Positions 52,365 to 61,853 of a stretch of 64,000 nucleotides of DNA are shown piece by piece. The DNA lies in the NCBI RefSeq assembly GCF_018199995.1, contig NZ_CP073578.1:2604001-2668000 (forward strand). Direction: 5' to 3'. Numbering within the stretch: the stretch's first letter is position 1; each line of letters starts with the position of its first letter. This DNA is from Photobacterium sp. GJ3. GTDB taxonomy: Bacteria > Pseudomonadota > Gammaproteobacteria > Enterobacterales > Vibrionaceae. Both the position numbers and the translations under genes were made by a program. Below the pieces are notes generated by a model. The model had not been told where the DNA came from. It worked only from the letters and a program-made list of their open reading frames with translations, and made no database searches.

Positions 52365-53180
52365 ATGCATCCCAGTACAAAAAAGTATTGTTATTGTTAT
52401 TTCGGTATACCCGCCCTGATGTTTTCAGCATTCAGCTCAACCCAATCCTTTGCGGAAACGCCTCAGTTTCAATTGGGTGGAAAAATCACGCTCTCACATC
52501 TCACCAATGGTTATGAAAAAACAAGTTACAAGAGTGAGCGATCGAATCACTGGACAGGTACGCTGAGTGCTCGAGTTTCAGAGGATCATCTGTTTTACCT
52601 GTCCGGGGGTGGTTATAAGCAGCTGGAAGATAAAACAGGCACCTACCTGACGGATACTGTGCTCGGTTACACCCAGCCGGAACTGTTCAAAATCGGAGAC
52701 AACACTGCTTCCAGCCTGAATCTGCAGTTCACAGTGCCAACATCTGAAACGTCGCAAAAACAGGAACTGATCACGGCATTGCGCCTGACGGTACCGCTGA
52801 GTTACCGCGATGGAAACTGGTCGGCCAGCATTGCGCCCAGGCTCAGAAAAAACCTGCATCAATACACCACCGCTGGCGGCAAAGCGCTCACCAGTTGGAT
52901 CAGTTCGCTGCACCTGAGCAGCAGTTATTCATTCTATGACTTCACGCTGAGCGGCTCATTACTTGGCGGCACCAGCTGGTCGTATGAAGGCACCCGACGC
53001 AACTGGGACTACGGTGGCTCCGCAGCCCTCAGCTATCAGGCCATGAAAAATCTGGCTGCTTCCCTCTCTGTCTCCACTTCCGGTGTCTACTACGATGCCG
53101 AAAGAGGGACCCTGGGCAACATTGATCTCTTTGACGAGCGTAAGGCGACTTACACCATGTCATTGATTTTTTCGTTTTAA
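52365..53180 (+). CDS. Predicted outer-membrane beta-barrel protein
   Basis: A 271-residue exported protein with a signal peptide cleaved after SFA (residue 30), then many alternating amphipathic strands (for example HWTGTLSARVSEDHLFYLSGG and TYTMSLIFSF). It ends in phenylalanine, the signal read by the BAM complex. About 10-12 strands fit the length. I do not recognise the family. It ends 14 bases before the first metzincin gene, so they are probably one transcript; a pore or anchor for the lipoprotease is possible but unproven. Confidence 0.75.
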   Translation: MHPSTKKYCYCYFGIPALMFSAFSSTQSFAETPQFQLGGKITLSHLTNGYEKTSYKSERSNHWTGTLSARVSEDHLFYLSGGGYKQLEDKTGTYLTDTVLGYTQPELFKIGDNTASSLNLQFTVPTSETSQKQELITALRLTVPLSYRDGNWSASIAPRLRKNLHQYTTAGGKALTSWISSLHLSSSYSFYDFTLSGSLLGGTSWSYEGTRRNWDYGGSAALSYQAMKNLAASLSVSTSGVYYDAERGTLGNIDLFDERKATYTMSLIFSF

Positions 53181-53194
53181 TAAAAGGAATTGAA

Positions 53195-56100
53195 ATGAAA
53201 ACGCGTTTCATGCTTTCTGCACTGACCACGGCCTTGCTGGCCGGGTGCGGTGCAGATGACAACGACTACAAACTTGTCGACAAAAAACCGGAACAAATCA
53301 CCCGGGATGCGCTGAAAACCGATCAGGTGTATTTATATATGCCGTCGATGGGGAAAGCACCCCGCTATGCCGTGAGTATGGCGCCTTTCATACAAGGGCA
53401 GGAAAAACTGGTTCGGGTGATCTATACCGAAGCCGGACTTGAGGTGCGTGAGATCAGCCCGGATGCCATTTCTCAGGCACAGCTTGAACAGCCAGAAAGC
53501 ATTCGCTGGAATGATGTCGAAAGTCACCTGAGCCCGGTGCTAACCATTCCCGGCTCCTATCAGGCCTATCAGTGTAAAGAAGATGCTTTCGGGGATTGTA
53601 CCAACCAGGAAGAAGAAAATAGCGATCCTAATGTTCAGTGGAAAGACAAGCCGTTCTTTACCCCAGACTTTACTCAGGTCAAAGTGACCGAACGTGTCAT
53701 GGATGATCTCTTCACCTATTCCAATGGCTGCTATACACCCGTCGGCGCGCCTCGGCTTGCCCGTGAATGGCAAGGCTATGAAGTCAGCCCGGATGGCAGC
53801 ATCAATCTTGAACTGGAACAGGATTATCAGATCACCAATAAACGTCGTTGCCTGCTCAACGCGCTGTTCGATCGCAATGATTTCAATTTCAGCAAACTGA
53901 GCTTTACGGTCAGTAATTTTTACTCTTTGGTGCCTTTGGATAACATTCGCAGCAAAGATTACGATCCGGTTCTGTATCCTGAAGGGGACGAAAATCAGTT
54001 CGGCATGTTCGCCACCTATGCTGCTCGTCCGAATCATCACGGCAACAGCTATCTGGACGACAGTAACCTGCAATACATGCACCGATTCAATCCGGCGATG
54101 AAGTCGATTGATTATCATCTGTCCGACAGCTTCAACCTCAACGAAAACACACGCTTTTATAAGCAAATCACGATTGATGTCGTGAACCGTATCAATCCGC
54201 AGCTTCAAAAAGTCGGTGTACCGCCAATCCGCCTGCATGAGCCCTCCGGCAAACACTCTGGTGACTTGCGTTATAACGTGATCAACCTGATTGATGAGCC
54301 CCTGGAAAACGGTCTGGCCGGTTATGGTCCATCTGCCGTCAACCCGGTGACCGGTGAAATCGTCCACGCACATGTCAACCAGTATTCCGGAGTGCTTGAA
54401 ACCGGTGTCCATGCCATGTGGGATTTCATTGCAACGGCATACAATGGCGGTACGGTACAGGCGATCACTTTCCCTGCGCCTGCAGAGGCACCATCCGCAG
54501 AACCCGTTGCACCTGAAGAGACAAGTCACAGCGCAACCGCGATTGGTGATGTTCAGCACACCACCATGGATACATTGGACATCCCACCAGCCGAGCTCGC
54601 TAAACCGACTGCTGTCACACAGGATCTGATTGAAAAAGAGATGCAGCAGGTACTCTCGATGGACCAGAGCGATCTGAGTACCCATGAGTTACTGGTTCTG
54701 CAGGAAATCGAACAACGATTCTGGTCTGAAAACAATATGTATCCGGTGTCTGCCCTGTGGTCCAGCGCGACCCAGAAAGTACTGCCGGAAATGACCGTCG
54801 CCGGTCTGGCCATTGATTTCCGGAGCCCGAACGCATATGTCTGGCGTGATGAATCCCGTTCGACCCTGAAACAATGGAACGAGTTTGACCCTGCGCAGCA
54901 ACATCATATCGGGCGTGTTCTGGCCGGTATTTTCTATGCGAAAACACTGGTCCATGAACTGGGACACAATCTGGGTCTGCGTCATAACTTCAAAGGCAGC
55001 AACGATGAGCCGAACTTCTTTACGCAGGAACAAGCGCATGATCACGGCCTAAAAACAGTTCCGGCCTACAGTTCCATCATGGATTACAACCCGTCCATTC
55101 TGGATGCCCTGCCCGTATTTGGCATGTATGACTTAGCGACACTGCGTTTTGCCTACAAGCGTGAGCTGGAATATGTCAAAGAAAGCAGTGACCCAGAGGC
55201 AACCCCAGCCGCGCAATACTTCTCTCTGCGCGATTACGACCAAAAACTGCACCAGCAATTTTTTGATCCAAACCAGAGCGTCGACTTCCACTTAAGTGAT
55301 GGCGTGATCAACGCAGCGCTTCAGGAAGGCCAACTGCACAACCAACATTCAAAAGACAGTGAACGCAATCTGATGCGTAAGTTCAAGTTCTGCACGGATG
55401 GGCATGTCTCTCTAAATACCGACTGTAACCGTCATGATGAAGGCCGAAATCATGCCGAAATCAATGCCTTCAACTGGCAGCGTTATGATGAACAGCTGAC
55501 GTACCGAACTACCCGCAGTGGCCGGAAAGACTTTGACGAAAATTCCTTATCCAACTATGCGCTGGGCCGGTACCGCACCTTCATGAGCTGGCGGGATGTC
55601 ATTGAAACCTTTAACCGCCATAGCAAATACGTGAAAAAAAATGGTGCATCATACCGGATATTCACCGCATTGTATCATCCCGGCTGCACAACGGCACCGA
55701 AGTTCAAACCTTCAGACTTTGCCCACGACTTACACTGTGGTGTCCCAACTGCTGTCGATCAATTACGTCACCGACTGATGCGCGTGATCCTGGAACCGGA
55801 TCATGTGTGTGAGCTGAAAGATACTGCAGAGAACACCTTCAGTTATCAGACACTGCAACAGATCCTCGAAACCAGAACACTGCGCTATCAATTTGAGCCG
55901 GGTGAAATACCACAAAGCTGCTTCCACCCCCTGATTCTCGCACACTTCGCTGACCAATCGCAGGAAGTAACCGCCGAAGCAGGCCGGATGCTGAACAGCG
56001 GAAAAGCGCCGGTTACCCGATACAACAAAATTGGCGAGTTCGACTACTACGGTTTCTGGCCGGATAAATTTGCCGCCATGGCGACTCTGGTTGAACGTCA

Positions 56101-56776
56101 GGGCTTGCGTCGGACCACCCAGCGTGCAGATCTGTCTTTAGCAGATTTACAAACACTCTATTTGGATGGCACCACAGTCCGCGATGAGGACGGCATGAAA
56201 GTATTGCTGGATGACATCCTTTTCGGTACAGCAACCAGCTATCAGAAATACCATGCTGATCTATTTACCGATCGCGATGGAAATCCGGTGACACCCCAAG
56301 GTGAATTCACATGGTTTGAAACCAACAGCATGATTGAAGAGGCCCCCCTGTATGCATCCCGGCTAAAACGTTTATATGATTTACCGGAAAGCGGAAAATA
56401 CAGCCAGATTGAAGCGCTGCTGAATATTGTTGTGAAGTTCAGCCTGCGTCACGACAACCCATATTCGGATGGGATTCGTCTGGCGCGCTATATTTCCGTC
56501 AGAGGATCTGATAACAACCTGAAAGGCGAAGTGGAATATGAACGTAAAACAGGTGAGCTCGTATATGCGACCAGAGATAATGCCGCCGCATATAAGATGA
56601 TTTCATCCATTCATGAATATGCAGATTTGATTGACGAATCCATTGATAATACAACACTCTCTTTGAAATACCTGAGTGTTGAAGATTTCAATGATCCAGA
56701 GCGCCGGGCTGTCATGGATAAAATGATGACCCGTTATCATGCTGTATTAGCAGTACTACCAACACTCAACCGCTAA
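53195..56776 (+). CDS. Giant zinc metzincin lipoprotease, copy 1
   Basis: A 1193-residue protein with a lipobox LLAGC (Cys18); residues +2/+3 are Gly-Ala rather than Asp, which suggests outer-membrane sorting. The catalytic motif is HELGHNLGLRH (His587, Glu588, His591, His597), and the Met-turn is in SSIMDY about 30 residues on, so it is a metzincin of the DUF5117-like zinc protease type. A highly conserved block about 345-400 (GYGPSAVNPVTGEIVHAH) precedes a variable A/P/E-rich linker (about 425-500). The C-terminal 550 residues are unassigned. It has no visible propeptide switch. It follows the barrel gene. Confidence 0.88.
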   Translation: MKTRFMLSALTTALLAGCGADDNDYKLVDKKPEQITRDALKTDQVYLYMPSMGKAPRYAVSMAPFIQGQEKLVRVIYTEAGLEVREISPDAISQAQLEQPESIRWNDVESHLSPVLTIPGSYQAYQCKEDAFGDCTNQEEENSDPNVQWKDKPFFTPDFTQVKVTERVMDDLFTYSNGCYTPVGAPRLAREWQGYEVSPDGSINLELEQDYQITNKRRCLLNALFDRNDFNFSKLSFTVSNFYSLVPLDNIRSKDYDPVLYPEGDENQFGMFATYAARPNHHGNSYLDDSNLQYMHRFNPAMKSIDYHLSDSFNLNENTRFYKQITIDVVNRINPQLQKVGVPPIRLHEPSGKHSGDLRYNVINLIDEPLENGLAGYGPSAVNPVTGEIVHAHVNQYSGVLETGVHAMWDFIATAYNGGTVQAITFPAPAEAPSAEPVAPEETSHSATAIGDVQHTTMDTLDIPPAELAKPTAVTQDLIEKEMQQVLSMDQSDLSTHELLVLQEIEQRFWSENNMYPVSALWSSATQKVLPEMTVAGLAIDFRSPNAYVWRDESRSTLKQWNEFDPAQQHHIGRVLAGIFYAKTLVHELGHNLGLRHNFKGSNDEPNFFTQEQAHDHGLKTVPAYSSIMDYNPSILDALPVFGMYDLATLRFAYKRELEYVKESSDPEATPAAQYFSLRDYDQKLHQQFFDPNQSVDFHLSDGVINAALQEGQLHNQHSKDSERNLMRKFKFCTDGHVSLNTDCNRHDEGRNHAEINAFNWQRYDEQLTYRTTRSGRKDFDENSLSNYALGRYRTFMSWRDVIETFNRHSKYVKKNGASYRIFTALYHPGCTTAPKFKPSDFAHDLHCGVPTAVDQLRHRLMRVILEPDHVCELKDTAENTFSYQTLQQILETRTLRYQFEPGEIPQSCFHPLILAHFADQSQEVTAEAGRMLNSGKAPVTRYNKIGEFDYYGFWPDKFAAMATLVERQGLRRTTQRADLSLADLQTLYLDGTTVRDEDGMKVLLDDILFGTATSYQKYHADLFTDRDGNPVTPQGEFTWFETNSMIEEAPLYASRLKRLYDLPESGKYSQIEALLNIVVKFSLRHDNPYSDGIRLARYISVRGSDNNLKGEVEYERKTGELVYATRDNAAAYKMISSIHEYADLIDESIDNTTLSLKYLSVEDFNDPERRAVMDKMMTRYHAVLAVLPTLNR

Positions 56777-57242
56777 CCCAGCGCGATTCAGCGATAAGAG
56801 CGCCCCAAAAGCCAGTCAATCTTGACTGGCTTTTTCTTATTTATCATTAAGATAAAGCCAACCCGACTCAGTTCAACAAAGACAGTCAATACAAAAACCA
56901 TTCGGGTTAAAAATATCTCAATTCGAAAAAGTCACGCCCTTTATCAATACAGACAAAAATATTAACCTCGCATCATATAAAAATAAAACATCGACAAAAG
57001 GACGACCCCATACTATCAGACATATCAAAATCACTAACGATTATCATATTTTTAGTATTTTATTAATTATTCGTTATTTCAGAAATGAAGAGTCTAAAAA
57101 TATAATCCATTCGATGAACCATCTCCAAAAATATCTGGTTCCAGGAATGAATGTTGATAATCATCCGACATAAGATCATCAATTTATTTTTTCAATAACT
57201 TTCAACCAACGCTTGCTATTTTTTTAAACATAAGGATTTGTC
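56777..57242. other. Spacer between the two metzincin genes
   Basis: 466 bases. After a terminator at 56807-56835 the rest is very A+T-rich with no gene. A likely promoter for copy 2 has TATAAT at 57101-57106 and TTCAGA 17 bases upstream at 57078-57083, so the second protease can be expressed on its own. Confidence 0.6.
56807..56835 (+). terminator. Terminator after metzincin copy 1
   Basis: A near-perfect stem AAAAGCCAGTCAA / TTGACTGGCTTTT with a two-base loop and a T run, 30 bases after the stop. Confidence 0.93.
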
Positions 57243-60200
57243 ATGAAATCGGGAAGATTTTTTCTCTCTCTGATCACAACCGCGATATTATCGGGTTGTG
57301 GTGCAGACGACAAAGCATACCAAACAGAAGATAAACCTCTTGAACAATTTCATCGCAGTGCGCTGAAAACCGATCAACTTTATTTATACCTACCCTCCAT
57401 AGGTAAAGTGCCCCGCTATGCCGTCAGTATGGCCCCGTTTAAACAAGGTGAAGAGAAAGTCGTTCGCTTATTCTATGGCGAGGAGGGCGTGGAAGTCCGG
57501 GAGGTCAGCGCTGATCTCATTGCCCAGCATCAGGCCGAACAGGAAGACAGTATCCGCTGGGACAAGCTGCGCCACGAATTGCCGCCAGTTATTCTGATGA
57601 AAGGCAAGTACCAATCGTACCGCTGTAAAGAAGACAGCTATGGCGACTGTACAAATCAGGAAGAACTGAATACCGACGTCGATCTCAGTTGGACTGAGAA
57701 ACCCTTTTTTACCCCGGATTTCAATCAGTTTCAGGTCATCGAGCGCGACCGAACCGACTATTTTGTTTTCTCCAAAGGCTGTATCACGCCGATTGGCGCG
57801 CCCCGACTGCCTGATCCCAGCGACTGGCAGGGTTATGAACTCAATGAAGATGGCTCACTCAATGTCGAACTGGAACAGGATTTTCAGGTCACCAACAGCC
57901 GTCGCTGCCTGATTAATGCCCTGCTCAAAGGCCATAACAAGTTTGATTACAGCAACCTGAGTTTCACCGTCTCTCATTTCTATTCACTGGTCCCGCTGGA
58001 CAATATCCGCAGCCAGGATTATGAGCCCGTGTTGTACCCTAAGGGTGATGAAGATACCTTCGGCTTTTTTGCCAACACCATCTCCAGACCCGATCAGCTG
58101 GGCAATGCGCAACTTGACGGAAATGATATCAAGTACTTGCAGCGGTTCAATCCGAACTTAGCCACGATCGACTATCACCTATCGGACAGCTTCGATCAAA
58201 ACGAAAAAACACGCTTTTATAAGCAAATCACTCAAGAAGTCGTGGCGCGGATCAACCCGCAACTGAAGAAAGTTGGTGTGCCAGAAATTCGCCTGATCGA
58301 GCCCTCGGGCAAGCACTCTGGCGATCTGCGTTATAACGTGATTAACCTGATTGACGATCCTCTGGAAAATGGTCTGGCTGGTTATGGTCCGTCGGCTGCC
58401 AACCCACTCACAGGTGAAATCGTCCATGCACATGTCAATCAGTATGCCGGGGTCCTGGAGGGACTTTCCCACTACTTCTGGGAAAAACTGGTGACGCAGT
58501 ATAACCGGGGCGGTATTGTCCCGATGAGCACACCGGAAAAGCCCGAAGAGGATGCCACGACAGCGGCAGATACGCTGCACGCAGGAGCGATTGCGGAGAC
58601 AGCCACACTGGAAGTCCATACACACGCGCCACATGAACTGACGGCACAGCCCTATGAGGATGAAGCCAGTCAGCAGCCCGCAATCCCGCTTGACGATCTG
58701 TTTCAGGAATTGGCCACTTATCATGACATCCATGATGAGGAACTGGATTTACCGACTCTGACCCGCTTGCAGGACCTTGAGCAGCAGTTCTGGTCGGAAA
58801 ACAACATGTACTCCGTGGATAATCTTTGGGTGAGTGTGACGTCCAAGCAATTGCCGACAGCCACTGTGGCCGGGCGTGCCATTCAGTTCCAGGATCCCAG
58901 CCTCTGGCAGGACGGTGCCGTCGGCCAGCATCTGAAACACTGGCAGGATCTAACACTGACGCAGCAAAAAGACATTGGTGAGATCCTGACCGGGATTTAC
59001 TATGCCAAAACGCTGGTCCATGAGCTGGGCCACAACCTTGGGCTACGTCATAATTTCAAAGGCAGCATTGATGAGCCCAATTACTTCACCCCGGCAGAAG
59101 CGCATCAGCACGGCCTGACCCATGTGCCGTCTTACAGCTCGATTATGGATTACAACGCATCGATCATGGACGCCTTGTCGGTCTTTGGCATGTACGATCT
59201 GGCAGCCCTGCGGTTCGCATACAAGCGTGAAGTCGAAGCCCGTACGTATTCTGAGGATACAAACGCCCCCCAAACTGCCAGTTATGTCTCGCTGGAAAAA
59301 TACGATCGCCAGTTGTTTGAGGGCTTTTTTCATCCCAAAGCACATTATCTGGATCCGTCACTCAGCAACGGGACAATCCGGGCAGCCCTGAACGCTGGTG
59401 AGCTGGATAATCGCTGGAGCGATAAAACGGAAGGCGATAAAGTTATTCGCGAATTTGAATACTGCACCGACGGTCATGTCCGGCTGAACAGCGACTGCAA
59501 CAAACACGATGAAGGACGCAATGTTGCCGAAATGCTGGCCTATCACTGGCAGCGATATGACGATCAGCTGGATTACCGCACCAACCGCAATCATCGGCTG
59601 AACTTCAAGGAAAGCACGTTAGAAAGTTATGCCATTGGCCGACTCAAGCACTTTATGTCTTGGCGCGAGGTACTCCAGACTTTTGCGGATCATCGCAAGT
59701 CGGGCAATTGGCCTGATCGTTGGACTGATCAATACCGGATCATCCATATTTACTTCAAAAATGATCCGGGTGAAGACTGCTCCGGGACTTCGACCAAAGC
59801 CAGCTATCAGCCGACCCAGTATCTGTATGAAAAATACTGCGCCGTGCCACGAGCGGTCGATCTGCACCGTCATCAACTGATTCAAGTGATTCTTCAGCCG
59901 GATCATCTCTGTGAGCTTGAAGATGCAGCAGGGGAAATCACCTATCGTCCACTCAAAGACATCATGTCGGTTTTTAGCGACCGCAAGTTATATCGTCAGG
60001 GAGATGTCCCGAGAAGCTGTTTCCACCCAGTGATCAAATCAGTCCTGGCGCAGCAGGGATTCACGGTAACCGCAGAAGCAGGACGATTCCTGAACAGCGG
60101 AAAAGCGCCGAATGTCAATCCGAAGTTTAACTATGTGGGTTACTATGACTATCTGGGTTACTGGCCAGACAAATTTGCCGCCATGGCCACACTCATGGAC

Positions 60201-60881
60201 CGGAATGGTGTCCGCCGGAGTACCAATCGCGCGGAGCTGTCACTGGCTGATTTCCAGGGTGTGTATTACAATAACGGCAACAAAGTTTACACCAGCCCCA
60301 TCATGGAATGGCTGTTGCGAGACATCGTGCTGGGCACCCAGCGGACCATCGGGACTTACTATCCGCAATTCTTTCAGGATGCTCAAGGCAACCCGGTGAC
60401 GGCGCGAGGTGAATTCCCGTTATTTCGTCCGGACACCATGGTTGAACCCGCGCCTTACTATGCCCGCCAGTTGAAGCGGTACTATGACCTGCCGGAAAAA
60501 GGAGAATACAGCGAGATTTCAGCCCTGCTGAACATCGTGGTGAAATTCAGTGGCAGTGATACCGGCAACACCTCTTATGGGACTGAGCTGGCACAATATG
60601 TGTCTGTACAGGACTACCGCCACGATGTCGCAGGCGCACGTACCTATACCCTGCTCACCGGAGAAAAGCTCTATGCCTACAAAGAAAATGTTCTGGCCTA
60701 TGAGATGATTGGCAGCATCATCGATTACACCAAGCTCAAAAATGCTGCGGAAGGGGAAACGCCAGCATTGTTCTACCTGAGCCAGGAAGCGTTCAATGAC
60801 CCGGAAAAGCGTCAGGAAATGGATGCACTCATCCAGCGTTATCGCGACGTTCTACCGCTGCTCCCTAAGTTCCACCTGTAA
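57243..60881 (+). CDS. Giant zinc metzincin lipoprotease, copy 2
   Basis: A 1212-residue paralogue of copy 1 along its whole length. The lipobox is LSGC (Cys19) followed by Gly-Ala. The zinc motif HELGHNLGLRH lies at His593-His603 and the Met-turn SSIMDYNAS follows. The block EPSGKHSGDLRYNVINLID is identical in both copies, while the linker (about 430-520) and the 850-900 region differ. All catalytic residues are kept, so neither copy is obviously dead. It has its own promoter-like region and terminator. Confidence 0.88.
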   Translation: MKSGRFFLSLITTAILSGCGADDKAYQTEDKPLEQFHRSALKTDQLYLYLPSIGKVPRYAVSMAPFKQGEEKVVRLFYGEEGVEVREVSADLIAQHQAEQEDSIRWDKLRHELPPVILMKGKYQSYRCKEDSYGDCTNQEELNTDVDLSWTEKPFFTPDFNQFQVIERDRTDYFVFSKGCITPIGAPRLPDPSDWQGYELNEDGSLNVELEQDFQVTNSRRCLINALLKGHNKFDYSNLSFTVSHFYSLVPLDNIRSQDYEPVLYPKGDEDTFGFFANTISRPDQLGNAQLDGNDIKYLQRFNPNLATIDYHLSDSFDQNEKTRFYKQITQEVVARINPQLKKVGVPEIRLIEPSGKHSGDLRYNVINLIDDPLENGLAGYGPSAANPLTGEIVHAHVNQYAGVLEGLSHYFWEKLVTQYNRGGIVPMSTPEKPEEDATTAADTLHAGAIAETATLEVHTHAPHELTAQPYEDEASQQPAIPLDDLFQELATYHDIHDEELDLPTLTRLQDLEQQFWSENNMYSVDNLWVSVTSKQLPTATVAGRAIQFQDPSLWQDGAVGQHLKHWQDLTLTQQKDIGEILTGIYYAKTLVHELGHNLGLRHNFKGSIDEPNYFTPAEAHQHGLTHVPSYSSIMDYNASIMDALSVFGMYDLAALRFAYKREVEARTYSEDTNAPQTASYVSLEKYDRQLFEGFFHPKAHYLDPSLSNGTIRAALNAGELDNRWSDKTEGDKVIREFEYCTDGHVRLNSDCNKHDEGRNVAEMLAYHWQRYDDQLDYRTNRNHRLNFKESTLESYAIGRLKHFMSWREVLQTFADHRKSGNWPDRWTDQYRIIHIYFKNDPGEDCSGTSTKASYQPTQYLYEKYCAVPRAVDLHRHQLIQVILQPDHLCELEDAAGEITYRPLKDIMSVFSDRKLYRQGDVPRSCFHPVIKSVLAQQGFTVTAEAGRFLNSGKAPNVNPKFNYVGYYDYLGYWPDKFAAMATLMDRNGVRRSTNRAELSLADFQGVYYNNGNKVYTSPIMEWLLRDIVLGTQRTIGTYYPQFFQDAQGNPVTARGEFPLFRPDTMVEPAPYYARQLKRYYDLPEKGEYSEISALLNIVVKFSGSDTGNTSYGTELAQYVSVQDYRHDVAGARTYTLLTGEKLYAYKENVLAYEMIGSIIDYTKLKNAAEGETPALFYLSQEAFNDPEKRQEMDALIQRYRDVLPLLPKFHL

Positions 60882-60894
60882 TCGCCATCCAAAA

Positions 60895-60926
60895 AACAAA
60901 CAGGTCGCTCAGCGACCTGTTTTTTA
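60895..60926. terminator. Bidirectional terminator between metzincin copy 2 and gmhB
   Basis: The stem AACAGGTCGCT / AGCGACCTGTT is flanked by A and T runs. It ends copy 2 on the plus strand and can end gmhB on the minus strand. Confidence 0.93.
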
Positions 60927-60947
60927 TTTGCTTTGGTGAGCGTGTCT

Positions 60948-61523
60948 TTACTGCTGTTGTAGCCATCTCGGGACATCAGCAATACTGTCGAGCACCACAG
61001 ACGCCAGCGCTTCACCTTCACCGGTCACCGGTTTGCCGGTACGAACCAGAATTCGGGTGGCCACCTCTGCCGCTTCCGCAGCTTTCATGTCATCCGTTTT
61101 ATCTCCGATCATCACGGAGCGCGCCATATCGATCTTCAGGAAATCACGGGCCGAAATGAACATGCCCGGCTTAGGTTTGCGGCAATTACAGTCCTGCAGA
61201 TAATCTCCCTGGCCTTCAGTCGGGTGATGCGGACAATAATAGATCCCGTCAAATTCCACACCGTTATCGACAAAATTCCAGTCCATCCATTCGGTCAGCG
61301 TCAGGAATTCATCTTCGGTATACATCCCCCGGGCAATCCCGGCCTGATTGGTGACCAGCACCAGCAGATAGCCCATTGCTTTGAGCTTTTTACAGGCGTC
61401 AAACACACCCTCGACATATTCGAAATCATCTACGGTATGAACATAACCATGATCAACGTTAATCACGCCGTCACGATCGATAAACACTGCGGGCTTAGCC
61501 AAGCGATCACCTAACACAATCAA
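60948..61523 (-). CDS. gmhB: D-glycero-beta-D-manno-heptose-1,7-bisphosphate 7-phosphatase
   Basis: HAD phosphatase of ADP-heptose synthesis for lipopolysaccharide. The product has 191 residues: catalytic Asp16 and Asp18 in [19 protein letters not shown], and the structural zinc site CPHHPTEG...[10 protein letters not shown]. The metal-binding [10 protein letters not shown] is present. It is divergent from metN, the E. coli arrangement. An ATG at 61508 is another possible start, nearer the family N-terminus ([12 protein letters not shown]). Confidence 0.95.
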   Translation of the reverse strand: MIVLGDRLAKPAVFIDRDGVINVDHGYVHTVDDFEYVEGVFDACKKLKAMGYLLVLVTNQAGIARGMYTEDEFLTLTEWMDWNFVDNGVEFDGIYYCPHHPTEGQGDYLQDCNCRKPKPGMFISARDFLKIDMARSVMIGDKTDDMKAAEAAEVATRILVRTGKPVTGEGEALASVVLDSIADVPRWLQQQ

Positions 61524-61853
61524 AAACGAAATTGGCTAAATTATGGCATGGCTGTGTAGTGGTTTCATCTGTTAATCCAGTTCACCTGAAGGCTTTGTGT
61601 GGCGATCTGGCGTGGCAGAATCTCTAAAAACCAGATTATGGACGTCTAGACGTAAAAATATCTATTGACTTGGCCATCTAGACACCCTAGCATCAGGCAA
61701 CAGATGACACGGAGAAATTCCGTGTATACAAGTAAATGATAAGGTCATACGCCTGTTCGACACACAAAATCACTATTCTGGGCGAATAAATGACCACAAC
61801 GCTATGCTGATTGACACATGGCAGTAAGCAGACAAGTAGTAGCAGGATACAGC
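61524..61853. other. Divergent spacer between gmhB and metN
   Basis: 330 bases without a credible gene. It contains the metN promoter with MetJ boxes. No S-adenosylmethionine riboswitch is seen, and none is expected in this group. Confidence 0.75.
61640..61693 (+). promoter_or_regulatory. metN promoter with MetJ boxes
   Basis: -35 TTGACT (61665-61670), a 17-base spacer and -10 TAGCAT (61688-61693). Two tandem pairs of met-box-like octamers surround it: GGACGTCT-AGACGTAA at 61640-61655 and GGCCATCT-AGACACCC at 61673-61688, the second overlapping the core promoter. MetJ with S-adenosylmethionine would block RNA polymerase here. Confidence 0.75.

Noticed and set aside
53540..54685. 381-codon open frame on the minus strand
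   Set aside because: Antisense to metzincin copy 1, with no start signal or recognisable domain.
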